A stretch of DNA of 64,000 nucleotides from assembly GCA_900208305.1 (NCBI GenBank), contig OAPG01000020.1:487284-551283 (forward strand). The letters run 5' to 3'. The first letter of the stretch is position 1, and each line of letters opens with the position of its first letter. The position numbers and the translations under genes are program-made. The notes under the pieces were generated by a model that was not told the DNA's origin, did no database searches, and saw nothing but the letters and a program-made list of their open reading frames with translations. Source of the stretch: Melanopsichium pennsylvanicum. Lineage: Eukaryota > Basidiomycota > Ustilaginomycetes > Ustilaginales. This document shows, in pieces, positions 1 to 9,159 of this stretch.

Positions 1-3000
1 TGCCGACTCGTTTGAGGATGGGGAACGGGCCTGCTAACCTTGTGTCGAGTTTGGGACTGGGTCGAGCCGTCTTCCAGTTCTTTCGGTTGACGTAGACCAT
101 GTCTCCAACTTTGAACTCAATGTCCTTCCGTTTGCGGTTATATTGCTCAACGGTTTGGCTTTGAGCGTACCTGATTTGCTCCTGTAGATACTCCGTAAAT
201 TCTTGTCTTCGGGTGGCAAACTCTTTTCTCTTGGGGTCGAGCACACCGACTTGTTCTGGGAGATCGGGGTGTGACTTTGGATTCCACCCGTAGCAAGCAA
301 AGAAAGGCGAGACTCCTATGCTGCTGTGGACCGTGTTGTTGTAAACGAACTCGGCCATCGGCAGCCAGGTTACCCAGTTGTCCTGCTCGTAGTTGCAGTA
401 CATACGGAGGTACTGCTCGACAACTTGATTGACTTGCTCCGTTTGCCCGTCCGTCTGTGGGTGGTAGGCTGTGCTGAGCGAGTGGTGGATGACCAGCTTG
501 TTGGTGAACTCTTTCCATGCCGCCGAGACAAATTGTCGGCCGCGGTCTGAGACAATGTGCTCCAGTACCCCGAAACGGGACATAACTTGGTCTTTGAGCA
601 TCTTTGCCGTCTGCTCCGACGTTATTGTCTTGTACGTCGGGGTTAAGATGGCATATTTGGTCAACCGGTCGACCACTACGAAGATCGAGTCATACCCCTC
701 CGATTTAGGTAACCCTTCAATGAAATCCATCGAGATGGAATTCCAGGGTCTTGACGGCGTCGACAGCGGCTGCAAAAGGCCATATGGTCGGTGTCGCGGT
801 GCTTTATATCGAGCGCACACTGGGCAGCTTGCTACATAGTCAGCAACCCATGCTGCCATATTTGGCCACCAATAATGCCGCCTTGTGAGCTCGAGGGTGG
901 CGTCTCGACCTGCATGGCCAGCGGTAGCGCCGTCGTGGCATTGGGACATTACCATGTATCTCAGGTGCTCCACCGAGAGCGAGCGATCCTTTGCTTCGGC
1001 GGCACTCCGAGTGTTGCGTTGACCTTTCTTACCTGGTAATGTGACTCGCGGCACCACTAGCCGACCGTCGCAATACCACAGGCCATGTCTAACTTTGAAA
1101 GGTTGCTTCTGATGAAGCTCTGCGAGCTCGGCATCGAGCGGCTGGAAAGTCTTTACGAGTTGGACCAGCCCTCCCTCCGTGATATCGGACATCGTTGGCT
1201 TTAGCATATTTATTTGAGATTCGGCGAGTAGCTCTTTCTTGGCGAATTTTGGTGAAATCCGCCGAGTTGAGTCCACTCGGCGGTTTTCGAAATCCTTGGC
1301 AAATACTCGTGCTGGTAACAGCTGTCGGACGTTGTGTAGGTCTTCTTCTGCGGTCGGCTGCATATCACTTCGTCGTGTCAACGCATCTGGCTCTCCCGCT
1401 TTATCTCCTGGTCTGTATTGGAGTACGAAGTCGAAGTCAGCGAGTAACACTGACCATCGAGCCTGCCGACCTGTGATCTTCCGCTGAGACTTGAAGTATT
1501 TGAGCGCCTCGTGATCAGTGAGAATAATGAGCTGACTAGGTAGTCCTGCAAGCATGTGCCGCCAGTGGTTGAGACAGACGACAACAGCGAGGAGTTCCTT
1601 GTCATGGATCTCGTAGTTCTTCTCCGCCGATGCCATCTTGCGCGAGTAGAATGCTATCGGGTGCCATCGTCTGTTGTGCTCTTGTTTGAGTACTCCGGCA
1701 AGAGCGAAGTCGCTTGCGTCCGTTTCCAACCGGGTAGGACGATGGTAGTCGAAGTGTTTGAGAACCCCAGCGGTGGTGAACATTTCCACCAGCTTGTGGA
1801 AAGCAGCGCGAGCGTCGTCAGGGAGGTCGAACTTCTTGAATCGCTCTGTGGGCTTAACGAGGGAAGTGAGCGGTCTCGCTATACGTGCAAAGTGAGAGAT
1901 GAATCTGCGATAGAAGTTGGCGAACCCGAGGAAGCGTTGGATGTCGTGTATAGACTCCGGCATCGGCCATTCCTTGATAGTCCTGATCTTGTCGGGGTCC
2001 ATCTTGATACCTGACGGCTTGATGATGTAGCCGAGGAACTCAACAGTATCGGTATGGAACACGCACTTCGAGAGTTTGGCGAATAACCGCCATACCTTGA
2101 GCCTACTGAGCACCGTCCTGACGTGCTCGATGTGTTCCTTCTTGTTGTCGCTGAAGATCAGGAAGTCGTCAAGGTATACTACCACGTATACGCCAATGAT
2201 GTTGCGGTAGATGGTGTTGATGAGCGATTGGAAGTGCGCGGGCGCATTTGCCAATCCGAATGGCATGACCAGATACTCATACAGTCCGAGTTGAGTACCA
2301 AACGCGGTTTTCCATTCGTCCCCGTCGGCGATCCTAACCAAGTTGTAAGCTGCCTTTAGGTCCAGCTTGGTATAGATCTTCGCTTTTCGTAGGAGGAACA
2401 GCTGCTCCTCAATTAGAGGCAGTGGAGCTCGGTTCTTGACCGTGACCTCGTTGAGACCGCGGTAGTCTACGCAGAGTCGCAGGCCGCCGTCCTTCTTAGG
2501 CACGAAAAGGACGGGTGATCGCGCCGGGCTCTTTGAGGGCCGAATGAATCCTTTCTCGAGATTCTCTTCGAGGTACTTCCTCAGCTCGGCCATCTCCTTA
2601 GGGCCCTTGAGATATAGCGGACCTTGAGGTGGCGTCGAACTGGGTAGTAGCTTGATGTGCAAGTCGTGCTTCGTGTGAGGGGGAAGCTTGTCCGCTTTGA
2701 CCTCGTCGAATACATCCTTGAGGGGGTAGTACGGGGCTGGGATGTCGACGGCAGTGGGAGGCTCTTCTAGTGTCGTTTCCATCTCTATGCCTTTGTCGCC
2801 TCCCGTGGGGACAAAGCCAAACGACGGGAGCGACGTCGGAGGAGCGCTGATTAGCATGACCCCTATGGGGCCATCCCGTAGTGCCGCCTGAACGAGCTTG
2901 TTGGCGTCGACGAACTCGTAGCCATGTACTACTAAGTTTGCTCGAGATTCGGCAGATTGGCCGGTCTCGGCGGATTTCGGTGAAATCCCTTGAACGACCG

Positions 3001-3466
3001 CGTCTGACCGGATCTCGTTGGTTTTTCCAAAATCGAGCTGTCCAGTATCCCAATGGACCCTTGGCTGTAGGCGTCGTAGTTCATCGTACCCCAGGATGAA
3101 ATCGTAGTCGCTAGCGTCAGCGACGGCAACCTTGAGCATCCCTAGGTGTTGTCCTCCTATGACTACGTCGACGTCAGCAGCGCTCGTGATCGTGAGGGAA
3201 TGTCCGGTCACTCCGTGTACGGTTCTGTTTTTTATGGGTTTTGTGGTTATCGAGTACTTGCGAACAAACGGAGCTGAAACTATAGACAATGCAGCGCCGG
3301 TGTCGGCGAGAATGCTAGCAGGATGGTGGTTGACCGTACCTGCTAGCTCGAGTACTGAGGCACCGGAAGCTGCAGAGAAACATAATGAACAATCTTGACA
3401 TATACAAGGTGATGGCGAAGGCGGTCTTAGAGCGATGCATGCCATCATTGCATCGCTCCAAGGTCG
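1..3466 (-). CDS. pol: Pol polyprotein (protease-RT-RNase H-integrase), partial at left edge
   Basis: Pol is in the -1 frame relative to gag and is open from 3526 to base 1, so its end lies outside the window. Numbered from ATG 3448, an aspartic protease has ADTGA with D49. The reverse transcriptase has FVPKKDGGLR, LDLKAAYN and the catalytic YLDD at 425-428. RNase H ends with the YRPG...PDALTRR signature. An integrase HHCC zinc finger is followed by the DDE core: D908 (SMDFIEG), D968 (SDRG) and E1004 (DGQTE), with 35 residues between the last two. A GPY/F-like module follows. All catalytic residues I looked for are present. Expression is probably by -1 frameshifting at 3466-3472; reinitiation at the ATG overlapping the gag stop is the alternative. 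Two hairpin repeats are translated in frame at the protease-RT and RNase H-integrase linkers. Confidence 0.93.
1212..1297 (+). repeat. Hairpin repeat copy 1 (in pol, RNase H-integrase linker)
   Basis: The plus strand starts GAGATTCGGCGAG, contains TTTTGGTGAAATCC, and has a perfect 8-bp inverted repeat CCGCCGAG/CTCGGCGG (1260-1284). It resembles copies at 2943, 4888, 5628 and 5742. Read on the minus strand it encodes ISPKFAKKELLAES in the pol frame, without a stop. Confidence 0.6.
2943..3029 (+). repeat. Hairpin repeat copy 2 (in pol, protease-RT linker)
   Basis: It starts GAGATTCGGC like copy 1 and contains GGATTTC-GGT-GAAATCC, a perfect 7-bp stem. On the minus strand it encodes ISPKSAETGQSAES in the pol frame, matching the copy 1 peptide at the same positions (I, S, P, K, A, A, E, S). 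Confidence 0.6.
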
Positions 3467-3472
3467 TTTCCC
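3426..3472 (-). promoter_or_regulatory. Probable -1 programmed ribosomal frameshift signal
   Basis: On the minus strand the heptamer G GGA AAC (3472-3466) lies exactly in the gag zero frame as X XXY YYZ. A 3-nt spacer and a 14-bp hairpin follow: 5' arm at 3462-3449, 9-nt loop at 3448-3440, 3' arm at 3439-3426, with one G-U pair. If the lower four pairs are open at the ribosome, the spacer is 7 nt to a perfect 10-bp stem. The loop holds both the gag TGA and the pol-frame ATG. GGGAAAC is a recognised slippery class; use here is inferred. Confidence 0.75.
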
Positions 3473-4815
3473 TTGTCCTTGTGGTAGGGCTCGCCTGCGT
3501 CGTGATCGTCGGCGAAGAGGTTGGGGTCAAAGTGGTCTTCAAGACCGCCATCGTCTTCGCGATGGTCTTCAGCTCCGTCTCCTTCCTCTGGTGAGCCGTC
3601 CTGTGGTTTCTCTGACTCCAACACCACGTGCGCTCGCATCTGTGGTCCTGATGGTCTAGCCGGGTAAACCGTTGGCTTGGCGTCTGGACAGTTCCGCTGC
3701 CAATGCCCGGTCTTGCCGCAGACCCTACAAGCGTCGCTGTTAAATGTCGTCGGGCCGGGGACAACCCTTCGGTCGTCGCGAGGTCTTGGTGGTGCTTCCC
3801 GTACCGGCAGCTTCTGTGCCAGATGAGGGGGCAACGGTCGAGAGCCAGTTCTCTGGGGAATGCCCGGTTCGGTATGAGCAGTCCTGATTGCTGGGGTTGG
3901 GGCGAAGCGGACAGCATTCTGCTGATGCCGCATACGCTGGCGATCAATGTCCTCGACCTCCCGGTACCAGGCCCACTGGTCTTCAGGTGGGTTACGCTCG
4001 AACTTCTCCTGAAGTGAGCGAGTAAGGCTCCCTCGGAAGAGGTCGATGACAAACTCAGGGTCCTCCATGTGGCACTGAGCTGCCAGGTCTCGGAATTGCT
4101 CGACATGTCGCGTTGCTGCTCCTGGTGTGTCGGTAATAAGCCTCAACGCTAGGAGTTTGTTGTAGGCATTGACCCTGTCGCTGCGCTGATTGTACAGCTC
4201 CCTGAGTCGGGTGGTGAAGTGGCTCCAATCATGGAAGAGCATCCCTTGACGATGCCGATCGACGCGGAGCTTACCCTTCCACCACTCTCGAGCGGTGCCC
4301 TCGAGCTGGGCTGCCGTGTGTAAGATCATCGAAGTATGGTCGTACACACCATTAGCCTTGAACCAAGCGTCGGCCTCGAGAATGAAGATATCGATGTCGC
4401 GAGTGTCGAGCTTGGGGAATGGAGTCTTGAGGGCAGCGTGGGGCTGAGTGTCCTGTTCACTGCCAGTGCCGGTCCATGCCTCTGGGGTCACCGGTTTGAC
4501 ATACCGAGGTCCAGTAGGCGTAGCGTACTTCTCTTGGTCGGTGTACGCTCGTCGGTCGAGAATGTCAAAGGTGACGGACCGAGGGTGTGGTCTAGTCGCA
4601 GGCGTGGGTGTCTCGAGACCACCAAGGTAGGACTCATCCGCCTGCTGCGAGGCTCGACGGGTCGGGGAGCTTAGATCATGCTCCCTGGCTCGTCGACCAG
4701 GGGATGGGGTCTCCTGTTGGTCGAGCCGAGCCTTGAGTGCGGCATTGTCTACCTGCTGCTGCTCAAGGAGGGCGATGAGGCGGTCGAGTCTGTCATGTAG
4801 TGCAGAGTCGGCCAT
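3445..4815 (-). CDS. gag: Gag polyprotein of gypsy retrotransposon
   Basis: A 456-aa protein starting at ATG 4815. Residues about 1-35 look like a short coiled coil (LDRLIALLEQQQ). Residues about 140-300 form a retrotransposon-gag/capsid-like region with the typical EWW and LRELY elements. A CCHC zinc knuckle (C-X2-C-X4-H-X4-C, CRVCGKTGHWQRNC) lies at 363-376. The tail is acidic. The protein packages the element RNA into cytoplasmic virus-like particles. It ends at a TGA (3445-3447) that overlaps an ATG of the pol frame (3446-3448), inside the loop of a predicted hairpin. A -1 slippery heptamer lies 18 nt upstream of the stop, so a fraction of ribosomes should make a Gag-Pol fusion. Confidence 0.93.
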   Translation of the reverse strand: MADSALHDRLDRLIALLEQQQVDNAALKARLDQQETPSPGRRAREHDLSSPTRRASQQADESYLGGLETPTPATRPHPRSVTFDILDRRAYTDQEKYATPTGPRYVKPVTPEAWTGTGSEQDTQPHAALKTPFPKLDTRDIDIFILEADAWFKANGVYDHTSMILHTAAQLEGTAREWWKGKLRVDRHRQGMLFHDWSHFTTRLRELYNQRSDRVNAYNKLLALRLITDTPGAATRHVEQFRDLAAQCHMEDPEFVIDLFRGSLTRSLQEKFERNPPEDQWAWYREVEDIDRQRMRHQQNAVRFAPTPAIRTAHTEPGIPQRTGSRPLPPHLAQKLPVREAPPRPRDDRRVVPGPTTFNSDACRVCGKTGHWQRNCPDAKPTVYPARPSGPQMRAHVVLESEKPQDGSPEEGDGAEDHREDDGGLEDHFDPNLFADDHDAGEPYHKDKGNDLGAMQ

Positions 4816-4887
4816 CTTGGTGAACTTGGGGCGTCGCTTGTACGATCCACTCTAATGTCAGCGGTCGCGTGCCAGAGATCCGAATTC

Positions 4888-5000
4888 CCGTGAGAAAGCG
4901 CGACTCGCCGGATTTCAGTGAGTTCCGGCGGTTAAGCTTGGCCTCAACGGATATCGAAGAGAATCCCGCGAGTGGCGATCTCTCGACGGATATCGGCTGA
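4888..5000 (+). repeat. Hairpin repeat copy 3 (retroelement leader)
   Basis: This lies in the untranslated leader between the LTR and gag. It contains GCCGGATTTCAGTGAGTTCC, aligning with the GGCGGATTTCGGTGAAATCC core of copy 2. Further right, the phrase ACGGATATCG occurs twice about 40 bp apart. Confidence 0.5.
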
Positions 5001-5396
5001 CCGCTGGTGACACTCCGTACAGAGGTAACGCGGCAAGCTCGGACGGGGTACTTGATCGACGCGAGTGTCACGACGTCGACGGGATACTGCTGATGGCTGG
5101 GTTAGACCTCAGCCGTCGTTGCCGGTGGAGATATGAGGGACTGGTTGTGGTGCCAGGCCCGCGGTTGAGGTTCCGCCTGTAGTTGAGGTGCTACAGCGTC
5201 GATTGAGGTGTCGACGACGTCTATACGTTGTTCTCCGTTCACCGACGGGGACACAGACTATATGGATCGCAATAAATGGTATTGCAATGTGCGACGTGTG
5301 AAGAGTATGGTAAGTACGACGTACTGATAACTATGTGTGGCTGAGATATACGATAGAGTGGATGAGCTTCCGCTCATCCGATAGCGGGGAACAGAG

Positions 5397-5408
5397 TATT
5401 TATATATA
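5397..5408 (-). promoter_or_regulatory. TATA box of the LTR promoter
   Basis: The minus strand reads TATATATAAATA here, inside the LTR and about 580 bp upstream of the gag ATG. Transcription would start about 25-35 bp further, around 5365-5375, defining the start of R. This is inferred from position only. Confidence 0.6.
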
Positions 5409-5627
5409 TGTATCGTGTGCGAGGTCCATCGGTACTGTACGACCTGCGTGCGTCGAGCTTGGACCCCCGCACGATAAGACCGCCCCCTAGTCCTTCGGCA
5501 GGGTGCTTCCGAGCACACCCGCGTGCTCCCTCTCCGTTGCCCCCTGGGCGTCGATTGGCCCACGTGTCGTTCCGGCGTGGCGTTGGTCGCCGCCATCGCA
5601 GATGCTCCCCTTGCCATCGATACCTTC

Positions 5628-5836
5628 GATATCCGGCGAGTCACTGCCACTCGCCAAATTTCCGTGAGATCCGTTGAGACCTGCTCTCTCACCGGATTTC
5701 GTCCGATTCAACTTCTCGGTCCTGCGCTAACCTTAAATCCCATGAGCCCACCAATATCCACCAGATCTCCCTGAGATCCGTCGAGACATGCTCTCCCACC
5801 GGATCTCAGCCAATTCAACATCTCTGGTCTGCGCAG
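5628..5836 (+). repeat. Tandem hairpin repeats, copies 4 and 5 (LTR U3)
   Basis: Two diverged direct copies start about 114 bp apart (roughly 5628-5722 and 5742-5836). Shared text includes GAGATCCGT, TGCTCTC, CACCGGAT and ATTCAAC. Copy 4 has a 7-bp inverted repeat GGCGAGT/ACTCGCC; copy 5 has GATCTC-CCT-GAGATC. They lie upstream of the LTR TATA box and may act as promoter elements. Confidence 0.6.
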
Positions 5837-5866
5837 ACCTCTTCCTTGGGACCCACTCCCGTGACA

Positions 5867-7827
5867 GATCCAAGGGTGCGCCTTTGCTCCAAAAGAGCAA
5901 CTTTGCTATTGATGCTCAGAATCCTGACAATCTCAGTCCACCCTCTACCAATGCAGGTAACATCCCCAACCTCAAATGGTCCTTCTCACAGTCTCACTCC
6001 AAGCTCTTGAATGGAGGTTGGGTACACAAGCAAACTGTGACCAATCTGCTGTCTTCTCCACTTGTTGCTGTGGTCAAGCAATGTTTGTCTGCTTATGCCT
6101 ATTGCATCTGCACTGTCATTGGGTGGCTGAGTGGGGATTTGTACTCAACAGTTGTTAAGGCTGTAGGGTCTAGGTACCGCGGGGCGGCTACAGCCGGAGT
6201 AGGGTCTACGGGTACAGAGAGGTTGTAGGCGTAGGCGACACAGGCGGTTGGGGGTCAGAGCACACTACTACGTTGCTATAGAGCTAACTAAGTAATACAT
6301 GTGACGAGGTCCGGAGGCAATTTCATGTTGGGCGGGGGCGGGGTGGTAAGGTCCAAGAACTATCAACCACCTCCCATGCCAACTGCAGTAACTACCTCCC
6401 ACTGCGGCACTACAATATTAGGTTGCCAACGGCCGTATTCTGCTTACAGAGGGGCCAGCCGCGGTTGGATGGTAGGAGGGTCATGTTAGGCCAACCACTC
6501 CTCTGCAAGGGATCTGGAGAGGATTGGTTGTGGCTCAATTGCAACGGTTGCTCAATTGGGAGGGTGGGGCCAAGCGCCCACTCTTTGGACTACGGTTGGT
6601 GGGGCACTAACAACAGTACTATTTGTAATACAGCCAAAAATGAGGACAATAGGAACTGTGTTGAATGATGCCAAAGAGGGCAATCTATGGAGTTTCCCTC
6701 AAGGCATACCACACACTCTGCAAGCAGGTCCTGAGGGTGCTGAGTATTTACTTGTTTTTTTTTTAAAGGCAATTTCAACACTAGTTGGCACTACATTTGT
6801 GCTTGACAATTGGATCATGCATACGCTGCACAATGTTCTTGCCAAAGACCTTTGGTTGGGACACTTCCATATTCAACACGATTCCAACCCCAGATCTGTA
6901 TATGGTTGCAGCAAAGCAGAATAAAACCCGGCTTTCTCTCTCCATGAGGCAAGGAATGCAGTCAGTGCAAATCCTGGTGGTCAAGTAGAGTCTTGCTATG
7001 TATATGCACTTTCTCCAGCAGACTCAGACTATTGCACCAAGTGGTGGTGGCTGGATCAAGATCACCAAGTATTGTCAATTCTCTGCTTGCCCAACCTTTT
7101 GCTTCTGCATGTGTCCATGATAAAAAGGGCAGACTTTGTGAGTTACACTGGCATAAGAATGCTGAATGTTTCAACTTCAAGCAGGTGATTTCCTGAGGTT
7201 TCCCCTATCAAGTAACGTTCTTCCAATCACTTGGCTCATCCTTTCTTCCAACCCTTTCTTGTCTATCTCTTTTAAAAGGAACAGAGTTTCTGACTGTACT
7301 ACAAATGCACTCTTCTTCACCTACCATCTCGTTCTTGTATAGGCTACAGACACTACATCCACAACAATACCCATCTCCATGGGTATGTTTTTTTTTTTTT
7401 TTTTTCTGTAGCCCTCAAATTTCAACCAATTAGCATCATGACAGGCTACTTTGTACGATAGCAAATCTGTTGTATATGTCTTGATTGATTGTTCAGATTG
7501 GCTGCTTTCTAACGTTTGAGATTGTTGCCTTCAGAAGAACATGTTGGTTGTCATTTTTCATCAATTAAAGTCGAGACAAAAAAAAAAAGGATCAGATTTG
7601 GCAGAAAGTTTGGTAGCGTAGAGAAAGTACAAGGTATCAAAAAAAAAGAAACATGATCAGGTGTAAAAAAAAGCTACAATAGTGAAGATGATTTTGATTA
7701 ATAATTCTTGTATTGCTCAAATTGAAGAAAAGAAAAAAAAGTCCATGGCGATGGCTAAAAGTTGCACAATCGACGGCAATCGGATCATTCTACTTTCCCT
7801 AACTCATTCATTGCTAAAATGAATAAT
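5867..7827. other. Non-coding region with CpG-depleted repeat relics
   Basis: No gene is supported. Stretches 5885-6165 and 6600-7560 are nearly free of CpG, in contrast to neighbouring genes and the intact element, and look like old, mutation-ridden repeats. Between them, 6165-6580 is richer in G and CpG and may be a separate younger insertion or LTR fragment; TGTTAAGG at about 6152 would fit an LTR start, but I cannot confirm it. Poly-T (about 7388-7405) and several poly-A runs precede the 3' end of the fasciclin gene. Confidence 0.5.
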
Positions 7828-9159
7828 TTAGGCAAGGAGCCAGAAACCAGAACCGAGGATGGCAGCGACAGCAGCAGCACCACTAGAAACCTGTAGAGCG
7901 TTGGCACCATTACCAGATCCCGAACCAGAACCGGAACCAGAGCCGCTGGAACTCGAAGTCTGAGTAGGAGCCGAGGTGGCAGCAGCGGCCGTGTTCGCAG
8001 CAAAACCAGAAGAAGCGGCAGCAGCATTTTGAGTAGTGTTCAAGAGAACTCGATCAATGGTATGAACAACTCCATTAGAGGCAACATTGTCCGACGAAAT
8101 GATTTTAGCTTCAACGCCACCAACGGATACGAAGGCACCCGACGAGTTGGTAGTGAACACAAGCTCATTACCAGCAGCGTTGATGGCATTCTTGACGTTA
8201 GTAAGCTGGGTAGAGTAAACGACGGTTCCGTTAACAACGTGATTGAGGAGGACGGCAGCACGCTGCTCGTCAGTCGCGGCCGTGACGGTGTCGGAAACCT
8301 GCTGAATAGCCTCATTGGTGGGGGCAAAGACAGTCACGTTCGAGGTGTCAAGAGGCTCAACGAGGTTGGCATTGGTGAGCAGAGTAGCGAGCTGCGAAGC
8401 GCCAAGAGCACCAGCAACCGAGCTGACATTGGATGGGATGGTAAGAACCTGCTCAATGGGCTGAACACGGATATTCTGGTATTGAGGGCCATCCGTGGCC
8501 GAGGCGAAGGAGACGTTACCAGTAGCGAGTTGAACGTAGGCAGTGTTGTTGTTGGCGTGCTTGGAAAGAACGGCAACCTGGCTACGACCATTGGGAAGCA
8601 TAACGTACTCAGACATGTTGAGAGCGGTGGAAGCAATGGTCTTGTTGTTGGCGCTGATGCCTTCGGTGGTGAAGGAGCCGTTGAGCACTGTTGAGTCATA
8701 CGTACGAAAAGCGGTGAACAAGTGTGAGTATTCTGTTTGACAGCTCTTGTGAAGTGCTTTGTTCGAAAAGATACAAGGGCGACTCTTAACGCGATTCATT
8801 CAGAACACGACGCAACAATCACTCTTGCCCGAGACAGTCTGAAACGTGAGGAAAGGCAACCGCAGATGTGTGAGGTACTTACCGTGGTAGGCAATGGTGG
8901 CAACGAGCGTCTGGTTGTCGACGTTGCCAAGAGCCATGAAGGCCTGGTTGGAGGGGGCAAGCACGGTCTTATTACCTCCCTGAAGAGCGCCAAGGAGAGC
9001 GGCAGAATTGTTGCCAACGGCGTCAGCGAGCATGGTGAGGTTGTTGGCACGAAGAGCAGCAAGGAGACCGTCAGCGAAGGCGGTAGCGTTGCCGCTGGAC
9101 TGGGCGAAAGCACCAGCGGTGGCCGAAAGGGCAAGGGTGAGAGCGGCGAGGAACTTCAT
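7828..9159 (-). CDS. GPI-anchored fasciclin (FAS1) domain protein
   Basis: Two exons: 8883-9159 and 7828-8687, with an intron at 8688-8882 (GTAAGT...CAACAG, phase 1). The joined product is 378 aa. It has a signal peptide (MKFLAALTLALSATAGAFA) and two FAS1 domains, recognisable by LAPSNQAF plus AYHVLNG in the first and FAPTNEAI plus LNHVVNG in the second; the intron splits the AYH/VLNG motif exactly. A Ser/Gly-repeat stretch and a hydrophobic C-terminus (VAAILGSGFWLLA) indicate a GPI anchor. Many NxS/T sites suggest heavy N-glycosylation. Family members work in adhesion and cell-wall organisation; a role in the fungal surface or host contact is inference. Without splicing, both halves would stop early or start wrongly, which supports the intron. 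Confidence 0.92.

Larger units (their letters stand above)
1..5866 (-). mobile_element. Ty3/gypsy LTR retrotransposon, 5' part, cut by the window edge
   Basis: The element is on the minus strand: 5' LTR (5066-5866), leader (4816-5065), gag (3445-4815), then pol running past base 1. The domain order protease-RT-RNase H-integrase is diagnostic of Ty3/gypsy (Metaviridae). A GPY/F-like stretch (residues reading GPFPIL) after the integrase core is typical of chromoviruses, but any chromodomain and the 3' LTR lie outside the window. I read the pol frame codon by codon from 3526 towards base 1 and found no stop, and gag is intact. CpG is abundant, unlike the flanking old repeats. Both suggest a young and possibly active insertion. 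The base following the LTR starts with GATCC, the candidate 5-bp target duplication, which needs the other end to confirm. I saw no convincing tRNA primer site next to the LTR. Confidence 0.93.
5066..5866 (-). repeat. 5' long terminal repeat of the gypsy element
   Basis: The boundaries were chosen from a perfect 7-bp terminal inverted repeat: the plus strand begins TGTCACG at 5066 and ends CGTGACA at 5866, giving the expected TG...CA ends and 801 bp. U3 is the right part, roughly 5409-5866. It contains two diverged ~90-bp direct repeats (about 5628-5722 and 5742-5836) and a 14-bp palindrome GGTCTGCGCAGACC (5828-5841). A TATA box lies at 5397-5408 on the minus strand. Just downstream, at 5360-5379, is a perfect 8-bp hairpin with a 4-nt loop that would sit near the 5' end of the transcript. 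The partner LTR is off the window, so identity between LTRs, and hence age, cannot be judged. Confidence 0.75.

Noticed and set aside
1195..2359. Plus-strand ORFs across the left end (for example 1556-2014)
   Set aside because: They are antisense shadows of the intact pol frame, which carries clear RT and RNase H motifs on the minus strand.
3315..4106. 263-aa minus-strand ORF overlapping gag
   Set aside because: It is in the third frame inside gag and has no family motif; gag and pol frames explain the DNA.
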